This document shows positions 44,324 to 51,804 of a stretch of DNA of 64,000 nt, one piece after another. Every line of letters starts with the position of its first letter. The stretch's first letter is position 1. Position numbers and translations under genes: made by a program. This DNA comes from JBGAPH01 sp046349955 (GTDB lineage: Bacteria; Planctomycetota; Planctomycetia; Pirellulales; JBGAPH01), in NCBI GenBank assembly GCA_046349955.1, contig JAXMBI010000021.1:1-64000 (forward strand). The letters run 5' to 3'. Below the pieces are notes generated by a model. That model was not told the origin of the DNA, searched no databases, and saw only the letters and a program-made list of their open reading frames with translations.

Positions 44324-47266
44324 TTAGTCGATCGATGCCGGGAGCTGTTCCCGCGCCAGGAGAGTCCAGGCGAGTTGGTAGGCGACCGCCTCGATCCACT
44401 CGTTGCGCGGAAGACCCGCCGGCGACGCTGCGCTCGTTGTCGCTGGAGGAGCAACTGCCGAAGGCCAGGCCACCGCGGGTTCGGTCTTAGCGGCCCAAGC
44501 GCCGCCAGACGCACTGCCTGGGCGACCGAAGTTCTCCTTGAGCAGGCCGAAGTCGCCCAAGTCGACGACGCCGTTCACATCGAAATCGGCCGCCAACGAA
44601 GCTCCCGTAGCGCCGAACGTGGCTTTCAGCCGGCCGAAGTCGGTGAGATCGACGAAGCCATCGTAGTTGGTGTCGCCGGGGGGCGGAGTGAGGGAGAAGG
44701 GCTCGTAGCCAAATGGCCCTGAGCTACTGCTGATGATGAGTTTCCGCCCTAGCCCGGCGACGTGATCCCAGAACACAGGAACGCCCAGCGAAACGGTACC
44801 GCCCTGCGAACCATCGGTACGCCATAGGATGCGACCGGCTGGCGAGTCCGCGGTGAAAAACAGCGACTCGCTGATGACGGACAAGCCGAGGATGACGGAG
44901 GCAAAAGGGCCTGTCGCAAGGTCGGCGACCAATTCGGTGCCGTTGGGCGTTCCGTCGCTTCGCCAAAGTTCCTTTCCCGAAATGCCGTCGTCGCCGAGAA
45001 AATAAAGCTCGCCACCCATGGCAAGCACTTCGCCATGTTCACGAGCATTGCTGCCGGGCAGACCGATGGCTCGCACTGGAACTGTTCCGCCGGTCGTTCC
45101 GTCCGTCCGCCAAAGCACCGGTTGGAACTTTGAGTTCTCGGCGAGCAGGTACATGTAGTCGCCCGCCAGCGTGAAGTCGCGCGGATACCAGGGCCCGTCG
45201 CCCGAATTCACCTCGACAATCAGAGCGGTTCCCTCGACGGACCCATTGGTGCTCCAAAGGCCCGTGTGGGCGCCGACCTCCGCCAAGAAAAAGACCCGGC
45301 CGCCCCACGACGCTAACTGCGAGGGATTCGCGCCTCTCGAACCCGAGACGAGATCGACAACCAACTGTGTTCCCTCGACAGTGCCGTCGCTGCGCCAGAG
45401 TTCGGCTCCCGAGACGCCGTCGTCGGCCACGAAGTAGACGATGCCAAGGTCGGCGGCGACGATCCCCGAATCACCGTCGTTCGATGATAGCGGTCCAGGG
45501 CGCACGTCCTTAACGATGCGCGTCCCAGCTTCCGTGCCATCGCTCGTCCAAAGCTCCATGCCTGTCGATGGCTCGGAATCGAAGAAGAGCAGGTGTTTGC
45601 CGGCCGCCGTCAAGCGGGCATACTTGTCGGCCCCAAAACCTGCGGCGAATCGGTGAACTCGATACGTTCCCGCCTCGGTGCCATCAGCACCGCCGACACC
45701 AGCGGGCCGATGAACGCAGAAGACCGGTTCGCGAGCGTCGTTGACCTGGCGCAAAGCGCGCTGATCGCGTTCGGCCAGTTGGCGAATCGTTCGCCCAGGG
45801 AGTACCGTCTGTCCCTGCGGCCTCCACCGAACACCCACTCGGCTCTGCAAATGCTGCGAGTCGCCGACTTGAAGCCGCTTTCCGAATACCAGGGAGTTGT
45901 TGGTTTGCAGTGCGAGGTTTGCGATCAAACGGGTGCCTGCTGCAGAGCCGTCGCTGCACCATAACTCAGGGCCCGTGAGGCCCTCGTCAGCGAGGAACAG
46001 AAGCTGACTACCCAGTGCGACTCCCCGCCGATGATCGCTCGGGACGGGATCGCGCGCAAATTGACGCACCGGGGCAAAGTCGCTCGTGGCGCCATTCGTT
46101 GCCCAAAGCTTGACGGCCCCGTTGGACTGCTCGAGATAGTACAGTCGAGCCGCAGCAGCAAACAAAAGGCCTCCGCCGTCAAACGTGGTCACTAAGGCGG
46201 TGCCTTGAGCGGTTCCGTCTGTGCGCCAGAGTTCGCGCCCTGGCGATCGGTCGAGCATGAAGTAAAGGTCGCCCCCAACTATCGTGAAATCGCTGACTCC
46301 ACCGACTGAGAATGCAGGAAACTCGAGCAAGGGCACAACTGCCTGGCCGTCGAAGCGCGACATGGAGCCCCCTGATTGCCAGTCGCCAAACACGACGAGC
46401 AAGTAGTCAGGCGCAGTGACGAGTTGAGCCGAAACTACGGGCAGCACGGGCTCAGCCCCGGATTCGACATCGTAGCGCCAGATGCTGTTCGAAAACGGAC
46501 CTCGGTCGACAAAGTACAGGCCGTCGTTTAGGACGGCAAACGAGCGACTGGGGTAAAGGAAGGCCGAGCCAGCTCCTTCGGCGAGTTCGATCATCCGCGT
46601 GCCTCCGCCGGTTCCGTCGCTCACCCAGGCCTTGCGCCCATGTTCCCCGTCATCGGCGACAAACGCCGCTAAGCCTCGATAGTCGAACAGTTCTTCCGGC
46701 GAACTACCTTCGACGCCGGGACGAATGTCGCGGACGCGAAACGTTCCGGCCTCGGTGCCATCACTTCTCCACAGCTCCGATCCAGCTTCGAGGTCGTTGG
46801 CCACAAAGAACACGAGATCGCCAACAGCGGTCAAGGCCGAGAGATCACTGCTCTGCCAGCCTGGAGAAATGTCCCTTACGAGCCGCGTGCCGCTTTCGGC
46901 GCCATCGGTGACCCAGAGCTCTGTTCCGTGAACGGGGTCATGGCCGACGAAGTAGAGCTGTTGACCGACGGCCGCAAAATCGTCGTTGCCGGTCCCGACA
47001 TTCGCGATCCTGTGCGTGCCCTCGGCCGTTCCATCGGTGCGCCAGAGCCCCAGGCCTTCTTGGGAATCAGCAGAGAAATACGCAACGCCCCCCATTTCCG
47101 TCAGCCAGTTAGGCCAAGATCCTGCCTCCGTCGTGTTGATGTCCTTAACCAACTCCGGCGTGATCGACAGCAGGCAGCGGTCTTCCAGCGGCTCGAAGCG
47201 CCCGCGCAGCCGGCGATCTGCTGCCCGCACTTTCTGTTTGGCTCGAGAGAGTCTGCGCCAGTTCAT
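44324..47266 (-). CDS. Secreted ELWxxDGT-repeat protein with dockerin-like domain
   Basis: 980 residues. The N-terminus has RFEPLEDRCLLS, a planctomycete motif found at the start of large extracellular proteins. The body is a chain of about 15 repeats with the core ELWRSDGTEAGT (also ELWVTDGAESGT, LWRTDGTAEGT), each about 45-60 residues, probably a propeller-like fold. Near residues 445-540 the repeat pattern fades. A dockerin-like pair follows (GDTNYDGFVDLTDFGRLKAT and FDVNGVVDLGDFGLLKENFG), then a low-complexity tail without a VPEP signal. Likely exported and surface-bound; function unknown. Confidence 0.88.
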   Translation of the reverse strand: MNWRRLSRAKQKVRAADRRLRGRFEPLEDRCLLSITPELVKDINTTEAGSWPNWLTEMGGVAYFSADSQEGLGLWRTDGTAEGTHRIANVGTGNDDFAAVGQQLYFVGHDPVHGTELWVTDGAESGTRLVRDISPGWQSSDLSALTAVGDLVFFVANDLEAGSELWRSDGTEAGTFRVRDIRPGVEGSSPEELFDYRGLAAFVADDGEHGRKAWVSDGTGGGTRMIELAEGAGSAFLYPSRSFAVLNDGLYFVDRGPFSNSIWRYDVESGAEPVLPVVSAQLVTAPDYLLVVFGDWQSGGSMSRFDGQAVVPLLEFPAFSVGGVSDFTIVGGDLYFMLDRSPGRELWRTDGTAQGTALVTTFDGGGLLFAAAARLYYLEQSNGAVKLWATNGATSDFAPVRQFARDPVPSDHRRGVALGSQLLFLADEGLTGPELWCSDGSAAGTRLIANLALQTNNSLVFGKRLQVGDSQHLQSRVGVRWRPQGQTVLPGRTIRQLAERDQRALRQVNDAREPVFCVHRPAGVGGADGTEAGTYRVHRFAAGFGADKYARLTAAGKHLLFFDSEPSTGMELWTSDGTEAGTRIVKDVRPGPLSSNDGDSGIVAADLGIVYFVADDGVSGAELWRSDGTVEGTQLVVDLVSGSRGANPSQLASWGGRVFFLAEVGAHTGLWSTNGSVEGTALIVEVNSGDGPWYPRDFTLAGDYMYLLAENSKFQPVLWRTDGTTGGTVPVRAIGLPGSNAREHGEVLAMGGELYFLGDDGISGKELWRSDGTPNGTELVADLATGPFASVILGLSVISESLFFTADSPAGRILWRTDGSQGGTVSLGVPVFWDHVAGLGRKLIISSSSGPFGYEPFSLTPPPGDTNYDGFVDLTDFGRLKATFGATGASLAADFDVNGVVDLGDFGLLKENFGRPGSASGGAWAAKTEPAVAWPSAVAPPATTSAASPAGLPRNEWIEAVAYQLAWTLLAREQLPASID

Positions 47267-47399
47267 GAACCCGCCCCGTGGCCGTCAAATCTGCCTAACC
47301 GCTTGCCTCACCAGGCGCAATCACGCGGTCTTCTCCAGGCTAGCCAAAGGCTGACGCAGACACAAGAAAACGACGCCGCGACTCCCGAAGCGCCGCCCC

Positions 47400-48305
47400 T
47401 TAGCCCACCACCCCCGCCCTTCCATCAATTCCCCCTGCCGCCTCGAACAAGAGCAGCGCCTCCCGCACCGCGCGCACGTCATGCACCCGCAGGATCTGCA
47501 CTCCCTGGGCGGCCAGCGCGAGCGCCGCGCCCACCGTCCCTTGCGTGCGGTCGGCCGCTTTGTCCCCCAGCACTTTGGCAATAAAGCCCTTCCGCGAATG
47601 CCCCACCAGCAGCGGGCACTCCAATTCGTGCAGCCGGCCGCAGGCGGCCAGCAGGTCGAGGTTGTGCTGGTGGGTCTTGCCGAAGCCGATGCCGGGGTCG
47701 AGCGCGATGCAGGCCCGCTCGATGCCGGCCGATTCGAGCGCGTCGCGCCGGCCGCGTAGATAAACCAGCACCTCGCGCACGACGTCGGCGTACTGCGGGT
47801 CGTCTTGCATCGTTTGTGGCGTGCCCCGCATGTGCATGGCGCACACGCCGGCCCCGCTCTCGGCGGCCACGGCCACCATCGCCGGGTCGCGGAGTCCGGT
47901 GACGTCGTTGATGATCTCCGCGCCTGCGTTCAGAGCCGCCCGCGCCACCGCCGGCTTCGAAGTGTCGATCGACACCGGCACGCGCACCTGCGCGCACACC
48001 GCCTCGATCACCGGCAGCACGCGGCGCAGCTCTTCGGCCGGCGACACGATCTCGGCGTAAGGACGCGTGCTCTCGCCCCCCAGGTCCACGAGATCGGCCC
48101 CCTCGGCCTCGAGCCGCAACGCCCGCTCGAGCGCCGCCTGGGGAGAGTAGAAGCGGCCGCCGTCGGAAAAGCTGTCGGGCGTGACGTTGACGATGCCCAT
48201 CAGGAGCGGCCGGCGCGGCAGCGCGAGCTCGCGCGTGCGCAACCGCCAGCAGGGGGCGCGGAGGGGGAAGCGGGCTTGCAGGGGGGCTAGATCGTCGCGG
48301 TTCAT
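47400..48305 (-). CDS. folP: Dihydropteroate synthase
   Basis: FolP joins p-aminobenzoate and dihydropterin pyrophosphate in folate synthesis. 301 residues with an N-terminal extension of about 35. Motifs: LLMGIVNVTPDSFSDGGRF, DLVDLGGESTRP, VPVSIDTSKPAVARAAL, GAEIINDVTGLRD, LDPGIGFGKTHQHNLDLLA and VGHSRKGFIAKVLG. It is the last gene of recO-bamD-lptE-folP; only 11 bases separate it from the lptE stop. Confidence 0.96.
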   Translation of the reverse strand: MNRDDLAPLQARFPLRAPCWRLRTRELALPRRPLLMGIVNVTPDSFSDGGRFYSPQAALERALRLEAEGADLVDLGGESTRPYAEIVSPAEELRRVLPVIEAVCAQVRVPVSIDTSKPAVARAALNAGAEIINDVTGLRDPAMVAVAAESGAGVCAMHMRGTPQTMQDDPQYADVVREVLVYLRGRRDALESAGIERACIALDPGIGFGKTHQHNLDLLAACGRLHELECPLLVGHSRKGFIAKVLGDKAADRTQGTVGAALALAAQGVQILRVHDVRAVREALLLFEAAGGIDGRAGVVG

Positions 48306-48316
48306 CCCTGGTCAGC

Positions 48317-48841
48317 TTACCAGGGCGCTTCCATCAGGTGAACGATCTGCCGAGCCAGCTTCTGAATGGCCTCGTTCGACTGCGTGGCGTAGGTTTGCCC
48401 CACTTCGGGCACGAAGTCGGCCGCCTGGCCGATCGTCACCAGGTCGGCCGGCAGGATGATCGGCTTCTCCACCAGCACGTGCTGATCGCGCGTGAGCCAG
48501 CGGATTTGCACCGTGTAGTTGATTTGCAACTGGCGGGGCTCGTCGGTGCCGGTTTCTACGAGCACCTTCTTCGTGTCGGGGCCGAGCCGCCCTAGAAGGA
48601 CGCTGTCGGCGTCGGCAGCGCCCACGATCTTGTAGGACGTCGTTTTTTCAATCTCCTTGCAAACGGCCTCGGTGAGCTGCTCGCCCAGATCGCGGCGGAA
48701 GCTATCGGACTCGAAAATCGGCACGTGCACCGTTTCGATGTCCTGCGGGTAGAGCGAGCGGACGCCGAAGCGATAGGGGGCGCAGCCGCCCAGGGCGAGG
48801 AGCAGAGTGACGAGCAGCAAGCGGAAGCGGCTTGCCTGCAA
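48317..48841 (-). CDS. lptE: LptE-like outer-membrane lipoprotein
   Basis: LptE plugs and supports the LptD translocon that delivers LPS to the outer membrane. The lipoprotein signal LLLVTLLLALGGCAPY has a clear lipobox. The mature part (FGVRSLYPQDIETVHVPIFE, LTEAVCKEIEKTTSYKIV, ADSVLLGRLGP, LQINYTVQIRWL, VGQTYATQSNEAIQKLARQI) matches the DUF/LptE pattern of planctomycetes. I favour the TTG start at 48839-48841, 174 residues, because the frame further upstream runs through a REP pair; an ATG at 48892 is the alternative. Its presence indicates a diderm, LPS-type envelope. Confidence 0.8.
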   Translation of the reverse strand: MQASRFRLLLVTLLLALGGCAPYRFGVRSLYPQDIETVHVPIFESDSFRRDLGEQLTEAVCKEIEKTTSYKIVGAADADSVLLGRLGPDTKKVLVETGTDEPRQLQINYTVQIRWLTRDQHVLVEKPIILPADLVTIGQAADFVPEVGQTYATQSNEAIQKLARQIVHLMEAPW

Positions 48842-48984
48842 GTAGCCGGCACACTCCGTGTGCCGAATGCTGAAGCGGCAGACCGCCGTCATTTGGCGTG
48901 CAACCGATCGGCGGAGAAGGTAGCTGGCCACGGGAAACGCTTCGCGCGGGTTAGGCATTCCGCACACGGAGTGTGCGGGCTACT
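48841..48984. repeat. Inverted REP pair upstream of lptE
   Basis: AGTAGCCGGCACACTCCGTG (start of 48841-48870) recurs inverted at 48955-48984 with only one or two differences. Each unit is itself palindromic around CACACTCCGTGTG. The pair lies between bamD and lptE. Confidence 0.8.
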
Positions 48985-49001
48985 TCATGAGATTGCTGCG
49001 G

Positions 49002-50300
49002 CTAACGTGGGGGCGGCACGGGCTGGCCGGCGACATACGGAGGATGCCCCGATTGGGTCGGCAGCGGCGGCACGGCCGCCGGCGCATCGGCGCTTGCCGC
49101 GGGCGTTTCGCCTGGCATCAGCGAGGCGAGCGCCGTGCGCGTGCGGGCGAGCATGCTCGGCGGATTGTCAGGCTCTTCGGCGAGCTGCGCCAGCCGCTCG
49201 GTGGCCTGCTCCGCCAGCGGCGTCTGCGGCCAATCCTTCACCACCACGTTGTAGTGGCGACGGGCGGCGCCGTAGTACTTGAGGCGGTCGTAGTAGCGTG
49301 CCAGCTCCAACTCACGCAACGCCCGCTGGCCCCGCAGCATTTGGCGAGTTTCGAGCAACCGCGGCTTTTCCTTGTCGGACTGGCCGGGGAATTGGGTCAG
49401 CAACTGGTCGACCAGTTTCTCTGCGTTGTCGAGCGGCCGGCTGTCGTAGTGCGGTCCCTGGTAGCGGCGGGTTTCGCTTTGCAGCCCCAGCAGGAAGGCC
49501 GTGTACTGGTGATCGCTCTTGGGATAGTTTTCCCGCAGCATCTTGTAGTAGTCGGAGGCGTCGTTGTACCGCTCGCGCTTGAAGTAACCGTTGGCCATCT
49601 GCATCACGGCGTCGTCGGCCAGCGGACCGGTCGAGTCGCTTTCCATAATGCTCTGGAAGGCCTTGAGCGCATGCCCCCCGGTGTCGAACATCGGGCGGTG
49701 CTTGTCGATCATGTTGGGCACGAGCGGCCACAGGTTCTTGCTCGTATAGAGCTTTTCCCAGTAGTCGCCCACGGCGAAGCGGCGGCGGCTGATAATGTCG
49801 AGATGGCGGGAATTGTCGTAGGTCTTGAGCAGCTCGCCGTAGGTGTCGATGGCCTTCGAATAGCGGTCGGTGAAGAACTGGCACTCCGCCATTTTGAAGA
49901 TCGCGTCTTCCTCGATCGCCGAGTCAGGCGAGCGACGGGCCGCCAACTTGTATTGCTTCTCGGCTTCGTAGTAGCGCTTCTCGCGGAACAGCGCCTCCCC
50001 CTCGTCGAAGTAGCCGCGGGCGATCGTTTCGTCGGGGCCTTGCCCGATCATCTTGTACCAGCGGCGCTTGATTTGCTTATTGGAGTAGGCCTCGGTGCTC
50101 CACCAAGGGGGCGTGTCGACGTCTCCGCCCTCCTCCGAGAAGTCGCCGCCATTGCGGGCCAAACTGCGGCCAAAGTCGCTTGTCACGCAGCCGGCAAGCA
50201 AGGGCAGAATGCAGGCCAAGAGCAGCGCCCGAGCGGCGCCGCGCAAGCGACCCGCGGGCGGCAGGAACTCGAGGGTGTCTGGCAAGATGATCTGCCTCAC
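49002..50300 (-). CDS. bamD: BamD/YfiO-like outer-membrane assembly lipoprotein
   Basis: 432 residues. GTG start (50298-50300) overlapping the recO stop as GTGA. The signal ALLLACILPLLAGCVTSD has a lipobox. Tetratricopeptide-like helices follow: RGYFDEGEALFREKRYYEAE, EEDAIFKMAECQFFTDRYSK, ADDAVMQMANGYFKRERYND and ELARYYDRLKYYGAARRHYN, in line with BamD, which helps BamA insert beta-barrels such as the autotransporter in this window. It is longer than the roughly 245-residue E. coli protein, with a Pro-rich C-terminal tail. The BamD assignment versus another TPR lipoprotein is probable, not certain. Confidence 0.8.
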   Translation of the reverse strand: MRQIILPDTLEFLPPAGRLRGAARALLLACILPLLAGCVTSDFGRSLARNGGDFSEEGGDVDTPPWWSTEAYSNKQIKRRWYKMIGQGPDETIARGYFDEGEALFREKRYYEAEKQYKLAARRSPDSAIEEDAIFKMAECQFFTDRYSKAIDTYGELLKTYDNSRHLDIISRRRFAVGDYWEKLYTSKNLWPLVPNMIDKHRPMFDTGGHALKAFQSIMESDSTGPLADDAVMQMANGYFKRERYNDASDYYKMLRENYPKSDHQYTAFLLGLQSETRRYQGPHYDSRPLDNAEKLVDQLLTQFPGQSDKEKPRLLETRQMLRGQRALRELELARYYDRLKYYGAARRHYNVVVKDWPQTPLAEQATERLAQLAEEPDNPPSMLARTRTALASLMPGETPAASADAPAAVPPLPTQSGHPPYVAGQPVPPPR

Positions 50301-51049
50301 GCGCCGTCTCCGAGCCAGGCGTGCATCTTCGGCTGCCGGCCAAGCAAGCTGGCCAAGTAGTGATTCAGCACTGCCCGCAATTCCCCTCTCGTACGTTGAT
50401 CGAGCTCGACTCGCCGCCACAGATCGCTTCCAGAATCGGCAAAGCGGGCCATGGCCTTGAGCACTCCCGAGCTGACGGACACCACTTGCTTCTTCCCCGG
50501 CCGGCACCGCGCGCACAACACTCCTCCGGCCTGCAAGCTGAAGGCCACGCGGGTCCCTGCTTCCACCGGCCGCCCACACTCCACACATTGCTCCAGCGAC
50601 GGCAAGTGCCCCAGCCAGCCCAAGCCTGTCAGTTCGAACCGCAGCAGCCTGGACGCGATCGGTTCGCCCGCCGACAGACTCGCAAGCGCTTCGGTCGCCG
50701 CGTCGAAAAGTTCCGGATGAGGATCGTGTTCGTCGGTCAGCAGCTCGAGCAGCTCGCCCACGTAGTACGCGGCATACAAGCTGGCCAACGAGCGCCCCGC
50801 CGGCCGAAAGCGCCGCTCGAGCCGCGCTTCGGTGAACAGGTCGAGCCCGCCCGACGATTTGCGGAGGAACACTATGCGACACGCCGCCAGCAGGTCAAGG
50901 GCATTGTCGAAGGGCCCCTTGAGCCGGCGGGCGCCCTTGGCGAGACCGCGCACCTTGCCGAATTCGCGGGTGAAGAGGGTTGCCACCAGGCTTGTCTCGC
51001 TGAACTCTACGGTCCGCAACACGAGGGCCTGGGCCTTTTCGGCGGACAT
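50297..51049 (-). CDS. recO: DNA repair protein RecO
   Basis: RecO helps load RecA onto SSB-coated single-stranded DNA in the RecFOR pathway. 250 residues, typical. The OB-fold N-terminus reads AQALVLRTVEFSETSLVATL and FGKVRGLAKGARRLKGPF; a zinc-finger-like pair CVECGRP and CARCRPG is in the C-terminal half. It overlaps bamD by four bases (GTGA), so it leads the recO-bamD-lptE-folP operon. Confidence 0.93.
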   Translation of the reverse strand: MSAEKAQALVLRTVEFSETSLVATLFTREFGKVRGLAKGARRLKGPFDNALDLLAACRIVFLRKSSGGLDLFTEARLERRFRPAGRSLASLYAAYYVGELLELLTDEHDPHPELFDAATEALASLSAGEPIASRLLRFELTGLGWLGHLPSLEQCVECGRPVEAGTRVAFSLQAGGVLCARCRPGKKQVVSVSSGVLKAMARFADSGSDLWRRVELDQRTRGELRAVLNHYLASLLGRQPKMHAWLGDGA

Positions 51050-51243
51050 GCGGGGAGAAGCCGGGAGCAGAGCAGCGGAGCGTAATTGGGGCGACCAGTG
51101 ATTATACGAAAACGGGCCGTGGCTCGACCAATGCGATTAGGTGGGAGAGTTCGGGCCGCCCAAACGCCGCCGGCAGATCAGGCATCCTGCGGCGAGTACT
51201 TTGCCCTAGTGCAGGGTCACAGCCTGTTTTTCGGGTTGTGCCA
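51050..51243. other. Upstream region of recO
   Basis: No gene or clear promoter hexamers were identified; this stretch leads into the inverted-repeat element. Confidence 0.4.
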
Positions 51244-51760
51244 CACTAGCCCGCAGCGCAAGCAAGGGACGCGTGCGCCCGCCGGGCGCGCTGACCGAAA
51301 ATGCTGCCCGGCCCGTGCAGGGGCCCGTAAGGCTCGACCAAGGAAACGTGGCTCTTCCTTGCTTGCGCTTTTTGAAGTTGCGCTTTGGCATCTGCGAAGC
51401 GTGAGGCGCGGCATGCAGCCCCGGCAGGGGCGACCCGAGAATAGCCCCGGGCAAGGCCGGCGCAAGCCGGACGCCGCCCGGGGTTACGCCCCACGGAAAC
51501 AAAGAGCCCCGGAGGGGCGACCGATATGCTTGAGTCCTCCGCTGGCAAGCAGTTCTTGTGTCGCCCCTGCGGGGCTTTGTTCCCTACTTCTAACGGACCC
51601 CGGGCTGCGGTCAGCTCACGCTGCCCTGGCCCGGGGCTATTATCGGGTCGCCCCTGCCGGGGCTGCACGTAGCCTTGCTCGCTCCAAGAGCAAAATGCTT
51701 GGTCCATGCCCCCACTTCCAACCAAAAGCGCAACTTCAAAACTTGCGCTGCGAGCTAGTA
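51244..51760. repeat. Long inverted-repeat element (MITE-like)
   Basis: A nested palindrome with no coding capacity. The left arm runs about 51364-51522 and the right arm about 51561-51748, with a centre near 51540. The best-paired part is about 38 of 40 bases: ATGCAGCCCCGGCAGGGGCG (start of 51413-51451) with its complement in 51630-51667. Outermost, ACTAGCCCGCAGCGCAAG (51246-51263) recurs inverted as ACTAGCTCGCAGCGCAAG near 51739-51756. No transposase is present, so a non-autonomous element is likely. Confidence 0.7.
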
Positions 51761-51772
51761 TCGGAGGGCAAC

Positions 51773-51804
51773 CCGAACTTCTAGCTGTGACGCAGCCCTA
51801 GGCC
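51773..51804 (-). repeat. 31-bp stop-codon-associated repeat, copy 2
   Basis: On the minus strand it starts at the TAG stop of the ligase/GNAT gene (51798-51800) and reads on as GCTGCGTCA, two variable bases, GCTAGAAGTTCGG. It matches 37948-37979. Confidence 0.7.
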
